The translations under genes were made by a program, and so were the position numbers. Positions 57,119-64,000 of a DNA stretch of 64,000 nucleotides are shown in pieces; within the stretch, counting starts at the first letter, position 1, and each line of letters starts with the position of its first letter. Below the pieces are notes generated by a model, which made no database searches, was not told the origin of the DNA, and worked only from the letters and a program-made list of their open reading frames with translations. The stretch comes from Mixta gaviniae (lineage in GTDB: Bacteria > Pseudomonadota > Gammaproteobacteria > Enterobacterales > Enterobacteriaceae): the NCBI RefSeq assembly GCF_002953195.1, contig NZ_CP026377.1:1364001-1428000 (forward strand), written 5' to 3'.

Positions 57119-58786
57119 ATGAGTGAGGCTGAAGCCCGCCCAACGAACTTTATTCGTCAGATCATCGACGAAGATCTGGCGAGCGGCAAGCACAGCAGTG
57201 TGCATACCCGTTTTCCACCGGAGCCGAACGGCTACCTGCATATTGGTCACGCCAAGTCGATCTGCCTGAACTTCGGCATCGCTCAGGATTATCAGGGGCA
57301 GTGCAACCTGCGCTTTGACGATACTAACCCGGCGAAAGAGGATATCGAGTTTGTCGAGTCCATTAAGCGTGATGTGCAGTGGCTGGGCTTCCAGTGGAGC
57401 GGCGAGGTCTGTTACTCCTCTAATTATTTTGACCAGCTTTATCAGTACGCTATTGAGCTGATCAATAAAGGTCTGGCCTATGTCGACGAGCTGTCGCCGG
57501 AGCAGATCCGTGAATATCGCGGCACCCTGACATCACCGGGTAAAAACAGCCCGTACCGCGATCGCAGCGTGGAAGAGAACCTCGCGCTGTTTGAAAAAAT
57601 GCGCAACGGCGAGTTCGCCGAAGGCGCAGCCTGCCTGCGCGCCAAAATCGATATGGCTTCCAACTTTATCGTGATGCGCGATCCGGTGCTGTATCGCGTG
57701 AAATTCGCCGAGCATCATCAGACCGGCAACAAATGGTGCATCTACCCGATGTACGATTTCACCCACTGCATCTCCGATGCGCTGGAAGGGATCACCCATT
57801 CGCTCTGTACGCTGGAGTTTCAGGACAACCGTCGTCTGTATGACTGGGTACTGGATAACATCACCATTCCGACGCATCCGCGTCAGTATGAGTTTTCGCG
57901 CCTTAACCTCGAATACGCCATCATGTCGAAGCGCAAGCTGAACCTGCTGGTGACCGAAAAAGTGGTGGAAGGCTGGGACGATCCGCGCATGCTGACCGTT
58001 TCCGGTCTGCGCCGTCGTGGCTATACCGCCGCCTCTATCCGCGAGTTCTGCCGCCGTATCGGCGTGACCAAACAGGATAACATCGTCGAAATGGCATCGC
58101 TGGAATCCTGTATTCGCGACGACCTGAACGAAAACGCACCGCGCGCGATGGCGGTACTCGATCCGCTGAAGGTGGTGATTGAGAACCTGCCGGCCGGACA
58201 TGAAGAGATGATTGAGATGCCTAATCATCCCAACAAGCCGGAAATGGGCCAGCGCACCGTGCCGTTCAGCCGCGAAATCTGGATCGATCGCGCCGACTTC
58301 CGCGAAGAAGCCAACAAGCAGTACAAGCGTCTGGTACTGGGCAAAGAAGTGCGCCTGCGCAACGCTTACGTGATCCGCGCCGAGCGCGTCGCGAAAGATG
58401 AAGCGGGTAACATTACCTGCATCTTCTGTACCTGCGACGTAGATACGCTGAGCAAAGACCCGGCGGACGGACGTAAAGTAAAAGGTGTGATCCACTGGGT
58501 ATCCGCCGATCACGCGGTACCGGCTGAATTCCGTCTTTACGATCGTCTGTTCAGCGTGCCGAACCCGGGCGCGGCGGAGGATTTCCTCGCCACCATTAAC
58601 CCGGAATCTCTGGTGATCAGGCAGGGCTTTGTTGAGCCAGGCCTGAAGCAGGCGGAGGCGACGTCGCCTTACCAGTTCGAGCGTGAAGGCTATTTCTGCG
58701 CCGACAGCGTCTACTCCAGCCCGCAGAAACTGGTCTTTAACCGGACCGTCGGTCTGCGCGACACCTGGGCGAAAAGCGGCGAGTAA
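57119..58786 (+). CDS. glnS: GlnS, glutaminyl-tRNA synthetase
   Basis: Class I synthetase charging the tRNA-Gln species encoded in the cluster at 48.5-49.0 kb. 555 residues from ATG 57119 (a GTG just before is in frame but does not match E. coli). HIGH is visible in YLHIGHAKS and KMSKS as MSKRKLN. The C-terminal beta-barrel anticodon-binding domain ends [16 protein letters not shown]. Codon use is of the highly expressed kind. Confidence 0.98.
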   Translation: MSEAEARPTNFIRQIIDEDLASGKHSSVHTRFPPEPNGYLHIGHAKSICLNFGIAQDYQGQCNLRFDDTNPAKEDIEFVESIKRDVQWLGFQWSGEVCYSSNYFDQLYQYAIELINKGLAYVDELSPEQIREYRGTLTSPGKNSPYRDRSVEENLALFEKMRNGEFAEGAACLRAKIDMASNFIVMRDPVLYRVKFAEHHQTGNKWCIYPMYDFTHCISDALEGITHSLCTLEFQDNRRLYDWVLDNITIPTHPRQYEFSRLNLEYAIMSKRKLNLLVTEKVVEGWDDPRMLTVSGLRRRGYTAASIREFCRRIGVTKQDNIVEMASLESCIRDDLNENAPRAMAVLDPLKVVIENLPAGHEEMIEMPNHPNKPEMGQRTVPFSREIWIDRADFREEANKQYKRLVLGKEVRLRNAYVIRAERVAKDEAGNITCIFCTCDVDTLSKDPADGRKVKGVIHWVSADHAVPAEFRLYDRLFSVPNPGAAEDFLATINPESLVIRQGFVEPGLKQAEATSPYQFEREGYFCADSVYSSPQKLVFNRTVGLRDTWAKSGE

Positions 58787-58804
58787 GCCCTTATTGTCTC
58801 AGCG

Positions 58805-58831
58805 AGGCGGCTCAGCGAGCCGCCTTTTTTA
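58805..58831 (+). terminator. Terminator of glnS
   Basis: AGGCGGCT, loop CAGCG, AGCCGCCTTTTTT, 20 bp after the stop. Confidence 0.94.
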
Positions 58832-58934
58832 TGCCTGTCGCCCCGTCGGACGGGCAGGGCGCTTGCCGCGACGCCTCCGCGCTTTTCCTGCCCGTTTCGC
58901 CATCCAGCAGTAGCCGCGCACGCTTTTCTATTAT

Positions 58935-58950
58935 GTACTAGTTCATGAGT
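58935..58950. promoter_or_regulatory. Candidate TrpR operator upstream of mtr
   Basis: GTACTAGTTCATGAGT contains a perfect left half of the TrpR operator (GTACTAGTT) and a weaker right half. TAGAAT at 58962-58967 is a possible -10 box, so a repressor here would cover the -35 region. E. coli mtr is repressed by TrpR; motif call only. Confidence 0.55.
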
Positions 58951-59045
58951 TCACGATGAGGTAGAATGTCTGCCTGCGTGCGCGTTCTGCCAGACAGAAC
59001 GCCAGCTGAATATAAAATGAACAGATATCATTCTAAGGACGCGTT

Positions 59046-60296
59046 ATGGGAACAGCGGTTTCCGCCAGCAAAATCCCTTCTGTACTCTGGGGCACCCTGA
59101 TTATTACCGGCACCGTGGTCGGCGCCGGCATGTTCTCTCTGCCGGTGGTGATGTCCGGCGCCTGGTTCAGCTGGTCGGCGGCAATGTTACTGCTCACCTG
59201 GCTCTGCATGCTGCTTTCCGGCCTGATGTTTCTGGAGGCCAGCCTGCATTATCCTACCGGTTCAGGGTTCGATACCCTGACACGCGATCTGCTGGGTAAG
59301 CGCTGGAACCTGATTAACGGCGCCTCGATCGCTTTCGTGCTGGGCATTCTTACCTACGCCTATATTTCAGCCAGTGGCGCGATCCTACAGCATACCTTCG
59401 CCACGCTGGGCATGCCGGTATCGGCCAGAATCGCCGGGCTGGGCTTTACGCTGCTGGTGGCGCTGTTCGTCTGGCTGGGCACCGCCGCCGTCAGCCGTAT
59501 CACGCTGATCTTCCTCGGCGCGAAAGTGATTACTTTCTTTCTGCTGTTCGGCGGCCTGCTCGGGCATGTGAAGCCGGCACTGCTGTTCGCCGCTGGCGGA
59601 GAGGAGACGCACTATCTGCGCTATCTCTGGATGGTGGTGCCGTTCTGCCTCGCCTCCTTCGGCTATCACGGTAATATTTCCGGTCTGATCGGCTATTATC
59701 AGCGCGACGGCAAAAAGGTGGCGCGCTGTCTGCTGCTGGGCACCCTCGCCGCGCTGGCGATCTATCTGGTATGGATTGTCGGTACCATGGGCAATATTCC
59801 CCGCGCCGACTTTATCGCTATCGCCCGGCGCGGCGGCAATATCGATGCGCTGGTAGAGGCGCTGGGCGGCCTGCTGCAAAACGCCTCGCTTAGCGCGCTA
59901 CTGACCATTTTCTCCACCTTCGCCGTTGCCAGCTCGTTCCTCGGCGTTACGCTGGGGCTGTTCGACTATCTCGCCGATCTGCTGAATCTGGATAACAGTG
60001 CCACAGGCCGACTGAAAACCACCCTGATCACCTTTGCCGTGCCGCTGGCCGCCGCGCTGATCTGGCCGAACGGTTTTCTGCTGGCGATTGGTTATGCCGG
60101 GCTGGCAGCCACTATCTGGGCGGTGATCACCCCGGCGTTGCTGGCGTATCGCGCCAGGGCGCGTTTCCCGACGGCGCAGGGCTGGAGGCTAAAGGGCGGG
60201 CATTTCCCGATGGTACTGGTGCTGCTGTTCGCCGCGTTGAACATTGTCGTGTCGCTGCTCAGCTACGCCGACCTGCTGCCGGTCTACGCCCGTTGA
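59046..60296 (+). CDS. mtr: Tryptophan permease, Mtr-like
   Basis: Proton-coupled aromatic amino acid permease of the HAAAP family, inner membrane. 416 residues (E. coli Mtr 414), eleven probable membrane segments. Long stretches agree with Mtr as I remember it: [45 protein letters not shown] and [21 protein letters not shown]. TyrP is a more distant alternative. In E. coli chiP and chiQ occupy this place next to glnS, and mtr lies elsewhere. Confidence 0.88.
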   Translation: MGTAVSASKIPSVLWGTLIITGTVVGAGMFSLPVVMSGAWFSWSAAMLLLTWLCMLLSGLMFLEASLHYPTGSGFDTLTRDLLGKRWNLINGASIAFVLGILTYAYISASGAILQHTFATLGMPVSARIAGLGFTLLVALFVWLGTAAVSRITLIFLGAKVITFFLLFGGLLGHVKPALLFAAGGEETHYLRYLWMVVPFCLASFGYHGNISGLIGYYQRDGKKVARCLLLGTLAALAIYLVWIVGTMGNIPRADFIAIARRGGNIDALVEALGGLLQNASLSALLTIFSTFAVASSFLGVTLGLFDYLADLLNLDNSATGRLKTTLITFAVPLAAALIWPNGFLLAIGYAGLAATIWAVITPALLAYRARARFPTAQGWRLKGGHFPMVLVLLFAALNIVVSLLSYADLLPVYAR

Positions 60297-60344
60297 TCTC
60301 GCGGCGTTGGTGATGTAGGGCAACGCGCGGCGTCTCGCCGGCAT

Positions 60345-60374
60345 AAAAAAACCGGCGCATCGGCGCCGGTTTTC
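60345..60374. terminator. Bidirectional terminator between mtr and fur
   Basis: AAAAAAACCGGCGC, loop ATC, GGCGCCGGTTTT; serves the convergent mtr and fur genes. Confidence 0.92.
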
Positions 60375-60395
60375 ATTACTGCATAGCACAATCTA

Positions 60396-60839
60396 TTATT
60401 TATCGTGTAACGAGTCGTCTTCGCGACAGTCGCCCAGCGCGCAGTGACCATACAGATAGAGGCTGTGGTTGGTCAGTTTGATGCCGTGACGCGTGGCGAT
60501 TTCACGCTGACGGGCTTCAATGGATTCATCGCTGAACTCGATGACCTTGCCGCAATCCAGGCAGATCAGATGATCGTGGTGGTGCTGTTGGGTCAGTTCA
60601 AATACGGATTTACCGCCTTCGAAATTATGACGCGTGACGATACCGGCATCATCAAACTGGTTCAGCACGCGATAGACCGTCGCGAGACCAATTTCTTCAC
60701 CCATATCAATCAGGCGTTTGTACAAATCTTCCGCACTGACGTGATGGCACTCAGGTTCCTGAAGCACTTCCAGGATTTTTAGTCGCGGAAGCGTAACCTT
60801 CAGGCCGGCCTTCTTTAATGCGGTGTTATTGTCAGTCAT
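60396..60839 (-). CDS. fur: Fur, ferric uptake regulator
   Basis: Fe(II)-dependent repressor of iron-acquisition genes. 147 residues (E. coli 148). The N-terminal winged helix (LKVTLPRLKILEVLQEPECHHVSAEDLYKRL) is followed by the metal-binding segment THQ-type QQHHHDHLICLDCGKVIEFSDE and a C-terminal CALGDCRED pair. The 360-bp gap to fldA contains a TATAAT at 60923-60928 on the minus strand, a likely fur promoter. I did not find a convincing counterpart of the E. coli upstream ORF uof. Confidence 0.98.
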   Translation of the reverse strand: MTDNNTALKKAGLKVTLPRLKILEVLQEPECHHVSAEDLYKRLIDMGEEIGLATVYRVLNQFDDAGIVTRHNFEGGKSVFELTQQHHHDHLICLDCGKVIEFSDESIEARQREIATRHGIKLTNHSLYLYGHCALGDCREDDSLHDK

Positions 60840-61199
60840 GCGGATATTGTCCTGTTACTTTGCTAGTCACAATGTGGCTGAACAGCCATGAACATCGGTC
60901 GACGCTAAGTTAATAGCGTCTCATTATAGAACTGATGCTTCGAAATGAAAACCGTAAGGGGATGCGTGAAGTCGCAAGTGGAAGTATGAAAAGATCGCTA
61001 CGTCCGGCGTTGTTCATGCTCATTAATGCTGCGTTTACATTTCGCTTAATCCTGCCGCTTTACAGCTCGACGGCAGGAAAGCGCGTGACCGATACGGGTA
61101 TTCTACCGACTCATTGATAAAATTTTCAAACCCGTACCTATCATTTCTATAGGAAAAACCTGTTACGCAATGTGATACAGCACACAATAAGCAGTGAAA
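60840..61199. other. fldA-fur intergenic region
   Basis: 360 bp without a supported gene. Minus-strand TATAAT (60923-60928) with TTTTCA 17 bp upstream is a plausible fur promoter. A 60-codon plus-strand frame (60935-61117) has no Shine-Dalgarno and is not called. No clear Fur box was found by eye. Confidence 0.5.
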
Positions 61200-61730
61200 T
61201 CAGGCTTCCAGGATTTCCTGCAGATGCAGCTCTTCGTAAATCTGCTTCACCCACTTGTCGACGCGTTCGTTGGTCAGCTCAGGCTGACGGTCTTCGTCAA
61301 TCGCCAGGCCAAGGAAATGTTTGTCATCGGCCAGGCCTTTAGAGGCTTCGAAGTGGTAGCCTTCGGTCGGCCAGTGGCCGACGATCACCGCGCCGTTCGG
61401 CTCGATGATATCGCGAATGGTGCCCATCGCATCGCAGAAATATTCGGCGTAATCTTCCTGGTCGCCGCAGCCAAATAGCGCCACCAGCTTACCGTTGAAA
61501 TCGATCTCTTCCAGCGTCGGGAAAAAATCATCCCAGTCGCACTGCGCTTCGCCGTAATACCAGGTTGGAATGCCTAACAGCAGGATATCAAACGCTTCCA
61601 GATCTTCTTTACTGCTCTTGGCAATATCATGCACTTCGGCAACGTCGCTACCGAGTTGTTTCTGGATCATCTTCGCAATGTTTTCTGTATTGCCGGTATC
61701 GCTGCCAAAGAAAATGCCTACGATTGCCAT
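61200..61730 (-). CDS. fldA: FldA, flavodoxin 1
   Basis: FMN electron carrier that feeds radical-SAM and other reductive enzymes, including activation steps for LipA- and MiaB-type enzymes. 176 residues, as in E. coli. The FMN phosphate loop [12 protein letters not shown] is near the N-terminus, with the aromatic ring-stacking regions [14 protein letters not shown] and [14 protein letters not shown] after it. Upstream of fur in the same direction. Confidence 0.98.
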   Translation of the reverse strand: MAIVGIFFGSDTGNTENIAKMIQKQLGSDVAEVHDIAKSSKEDLEAFDILLLGIPTWYYGEAQCDWDDFFPTLEEIDFNGKLVALFGCGDQEDYAEYFCDAMGTIRDIIEPNGAVIVGHWPTEGYHFEASKGLADDKHFLGLAIDEDRQPELTNERVDKWVKQIYEELHLQEILEA

Positions 61731-61869
61731 GAGTTTAATAACCTCTTGAAACTTAAATATATGGTAACTGCCCGTGGTATGCAGATTACGGCAATAATAG
61801 CAGAGACCGTCTGGAGGCGGAACTCGTAAAGCCGCTGCATTTGTTCCTTCGTGCGCTTCTTCCAGCCGT

Positions 61870-62145
61870 TTAAAGCGCCTTTAGCTGGGCGAGGATCATC
61901 TCTTCAATCAGCTCGCTGCGGCTTACGCCGCGCTCGGCGGCCATCGCATTAAGCGCGTCGACCGCTTCGCTGTTCATCTTCAGTTCAACGCGCCGCAGTC
62001 CGCGTACTTTGTCACGTTTCAACTGATTGCGTTTGTTGATACGGAGTTGTTCATCACGCGACAGCGGACTGGTTTTCGGGCGTCCCGGGCGACGTTCATC
62101 TGCGAACAGATCGAGCGTGGTCCGGTCCGTGTGTTCTTTTGCCAT
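61870..62145 (-). CDS. ybfE: YbfE, LexA-regulated-type small protein
   Basis: 91 residues from ATG 62145 ([25 protein letters not shown]), the E. coli start; the frame continues to 62187 without support. It is a ribbon-helix-helix-like DNA-binding candidate: basic centre [32 protein letters not shown] and C-terminal [14 protein letters not shown]. In E. coli it is SOS-induced, but I found no clear LexA box upstream here. Lies between fldA and ybfF as in E. coli. Confidence 0.93.
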   Translation of the reverse strand: MAKEHTDRTTLDLFADERRPGRPKTSPLSRDEQLRINKRNQLKRDKVRGLRRVELKMNSEAVDALNAMAAERGVSRSELIEEMILAQLKAL

Positions 62146-62301
62146 AGAATCGTGATACTGAATGGGCTGCGCGTGCGCGCCGCGCATGGTGACGTTTTGG
62201 GCCGGTTTGCCGCCGTTTCAGCAGCGGCAAAATTTTAGCGCGCCATCATACCCTGTGGAAAGAGGGAGGACAATCTTTGTCGGCCGGTTAACGCATTGCT
62301 T

Positions 62302-63066
62302 TTACAGCGCTAAAAAGCGGCGTACCGCGCGCAACACCGCATCGGGCTTTTCGGCATGCACCCAGTGTCCGGCACCGGCGATGACGTGCGCGCGCGCCTG
62401 CGGAAACTGCGCCAGCAGCGCATTGCGATGAATATCATCAAGATAGGGCGAAAGCTCGCCGCGGATAAACAGCGCCGGGCCGGGCCACGACGGCACCGTT
62501 TCCCAGCCGGAGATGCTGGCGTAGTTATCCCACAGGGCAGGGACGTTGAAGCGCCATTCGCCGTCATGAAACGATTTCAGTAAAAACTGAATCACCCCTT
62601 CCTCGGTGATAGACGCGCGCATCACCTCGGCCGCCGCGGCGCGCTGCGTCACACCTGCCTTCGTCACCGCGTTGACGGCGGCGAAAATCGTGTCGTGACG
62701 GCGAGTCTGATAATCGACCGGGGCGATATCGATCAGCACCAGCTGTGCGAGGCGTTCGGGCGCCAGCGCCGTCATGGTCATGGCGATTTTGCCGCCCATC
62801 GAGTGGCCGATGACCGTCGCCTTATCGATGCCGTGGCGATCGAGCGTCTCCAGCATATCCTGCGCCATTGCCCGGTAGCTCATCTCGTCGCTACGCGGCG
62901 ACAGCCCGTGATTGCGGACATCAACCTGAATCAGCGGCCGATCCGCTTTTAAGCCGCGCGCCAGCACGCCCAGATTATCCAGGCTGCCGAACAGGCCGTG
63001 AATCAACAGTACAGGGGTAGCGTCCGCATCGGACTGCTCAGTTTGCAGGCGAGTATTCAAATTCAT
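62302..63066 (-). CDS. ybfF: YbfF, alpha/beta-hydrolase esterase
   Basis: Esterase active on acyl-CoA and short esters in E. coli. 254 residues. The nucleophile elbow is GHSMGGK, the oxyanion region HGLFGSLDNLGVLARGL, and the catalytic His lies in GAGHWVHAEKP. Divergent from seqA with a 254-bp gap. Confidence 0.94.
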   Translation of the reverse strand: MNLNTRLQTEQSDADATPVLLIHGLFGSLDNLGVLARGLKADRPLIQVDVRNHGLSPRSDEMSYRAMAQDMLETLDRHGIDKATVIGHSMGGKIAMTMTALAPERLAQLVLIDIAPVDYQTRRHDTIFAAVNAVTKAGVTQRAAAAEVMRASITEEGVIQFLLKSFHDGEWRFNVPALWDNYASISGWETVPSWPGPALFIRGELSPYLDDIHRNALLAQFPQARAHVIAGAGHWVHAEKPDAVLRAVRRFLAL

Positions 63067-63320
63067 GGCAAAGTTCTTACAGTTGAAAGGAAAGCTTAGG
63101 TTATCATGGTTTTCACTCTCCCTGCCGGTCAGTCAGTGGTTGTTCGCCGGGTTGCTTTGCGGCATATTCTGACTTTTGCCTGCAAGCGCCAACGTCGCTA
63201 CCGACCCGCAGGATTTAACTTTATAATCCTTATGTTAGAACGTCGGCACCGGCCGCCTCGCTTTTCAGCGATCGCCCGCCGCGCCGGCTTCTGCCACAAG
63301 CAATTACCGTACGGATGAAG

Positions 63321-63893
63321 ATGAAAACGATTGAAGTCGACGAAGAGCTATACCGCTACATTGCCAGCCACACGCAGCATATCGGTGAAAGCGCCTCGGA
63401 TATTTTACGGCGTATGCTGAAATTTACCGCCGGTCAGCGCGCTCCGGCAGCGACGGCTGTCGTTCCGACCGCCGCCCCGGCTCCAGCAATGGTTGCCAGC
63501 GTTCCTCAGGAAAATGAAGCGAGCAAACCGGCTCCCCGTCCACACGATCGGGTGCGCGCCGTGCGCGAGCTGCTACTCTCTGATGAGTACGCCGAGCAGA
63601 AAAAAGCGGTGAACCGCTTTATGCTGATTTTGTCGACGCTCTATGGTCTTGATCCCGACGCGTTTGCTGAGGCCACTGCTTCGCTGCAGGGACGCACCCG
63701 CGTTTACTTTGCCGGCGACGAACACACACTGTTGCAGCATGGCACCCATACCAAGCCGAAGCACGTGCCCGGCACGCCGTATTGGGTGATCACCAACACT
63801 AACACAGGTCGCAAATGCAGCATGGTGGAACACATCATGCTGGCAATGCAGTTCCCGCAGGAACTGACTGATAAGGTTTGCGGCACCATTTAA
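63321..63893 (+). CDS. seqA: SeqA, negative modulator of replication initiation
   Basis: Binds hemimethylated GATC pairs and sequesters oriC. 190 residues from ATG 63321 (MKTIEVDEELY, as in E. coli). ATG 63315 would add two residues. The N-terminal oligomerisation domain ends near residue 35. The linker is an Ala/Pro-rich stretch longer than in E. coli (181 residues in total there). The C-terminal DNA-binding domain contains GRTRVYFAGDEHTLL and TNTNTGRKCSM. 24 bp before pgm, likely one operon. Confidence 0.96.
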   Translation: MKTIEVDEELYRYIASHTQHIGESASDILRRMLKFTAGQRAPAATAVVPTAAPAPAMVASVPQENEASKPAPRPHDRVRAVRELLLSDEYAEQKKAVNRFMLILSTLYGLDPDAFAEATASLQGRTRVYFAGDEHTLLQHGTHTKPKHVPGTPYWVITNTNTGRKCSMVEHIMLAMQFPQELTDKVCGTI

Positions 63894-63917
63894 CTGAAGC
63901 GTCAGGGAGAAGCGCCA

Positions 63918-64000
63918 ATGGCCAATCACCCCCGTGCCGGGCAGCCTGCCCAGCAGAGCGATTTGATTAACGTTGCACAATTAACATCTCAGTATTACGT
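63918..64000 (+). CDS. pgm: Pgm, phosphoglucomutase (5' end only)
   Basis: 27 codons visible before the window edge, reading [20 protein letters not shown] and on to QLTSQYYV. This is nearly the N-terminus of E. coli Pgm, which interconverts glucose 1- and 6-phosphate. AGGGAGAAG lies 8 bp upstream of the ATG. It follows seqA as in E. coli. Confidence 0.93.
   Translation, partial: MANHPRAGQPAQQSDLINVAQLTSQYY

Noticed and set aside
60935..61117. 60-codon plus-strand frame in the fldA-fur gap
   Set aside because: No Shine-Dalgarno, and it lies over the likely fur promoter. I also looked for the E. coli fur leader ORF uof on the minus strand; only a 10-codon frame too far from fur was found.
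62146..62301. Possible LexA box upstream of ybfE
   Set aside because: Expected from E. coli, but no CTG-N10-CAG match with acceptable flanks was seen.
1..64000. Mobile element, prophage or integrated island
   Set aside because: No transposase, integrase, phage gene or attachment-site repeat was found; all segments are placed next to genes expected in an enterobacterial chromosome.

Overview
The window is a chromosomal segment of a GC-rich enterobacterium (Enterobacterales). Gene content and order follow the E. coli tat/lip/mrd/leuS/glt/nag/glnS/fur/seqA/pgm region closely, with protein similarity high enough to name most genes by eye. Several E. coli neighbours are missing: ybeF between lipB and lipA, the block between ybeL and gltL, nagD after nagC, and chiPQ after glnS. 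The SeqA linker is also longer than in E. coli. This suggests an Erwiniaceae-type relative (Pantoea/Mixta/Erwinia-like). That placement is an inference from memory of synteny, not a computed result. I saw no insertion sequences, prophage, CRISPR array or rRNA.

1-15.1 kb is a complete formate hydrogenlyase (hydrogenase-3) locus. The hycABCDEFGHI operon reads leftward and is followed by hydN, which is cut by the window edge. Divergently, hypABCDE and the activator gene fhlA read rightward. Sigma-54 type -24/-12 elements precede hycA, hypA and (less perfectly) hydN. The hycA-hypA divergent region also holds a candidate FhlA site and a candidate IHF site. HycE and HycG form the [NiFe] hydrogenase, HycB and HycF carry electrons, and HycC and HycD are the membrane arm. 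HypA-E build the metal centre, HycH and HycI mature HycE, and FhlA and HycA regulate. hypF and fdhF are not in the window.

15.2-23.1 kb is more variable. It holds a HAD phosphatase, an iron-type alcohol dehydrogenase with a duplicated 3' end, the gluconate permease gntT with a GntR-type operator, and a roughly 50-bp tandem repeat array carrying tiny ORFs. It also holds several small proteins (a YohP homologue, a zinc-ribbon protein and an unannotated 32-residue membrane peptide), cspE, an acetyltransferase, a nitrilase-family amidase and tatE. A 14-copy TTCTGC microsatellite lies between tatE and lipA.

23.4-47.1 kb is core metabolism and cell envelope: lipA, lipB, ybeD, dacA, rlpA, mrdB, mrdA, rlmH, rsfS, nadD, holA, lptE and leuS (all leftward), then ybeL, the glutamate/aspartate transporter gltIJKL with a SroC-like sRNA, lnt, corC, ybeY, ybeZ and miaB. 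A tandem duplication at the corC-lnt junction creates a nine-codon upstream ORF.

47.2-64 kb holds ubiF, a seven-gene Met-Leu-Gln-Gln-Met-Gln-Gln tRNA cluster, asnB, the amino-sugar genes nagC-nagA-nagB with divergent nagE, glnS, a tryptophan permease (mtr-like), fur, fldA, ybfE, ybfF, seqA and the start of pgm. No obviously new multi-gene system was found. The novel signals are local: repeats, small duplications and small ORFs.
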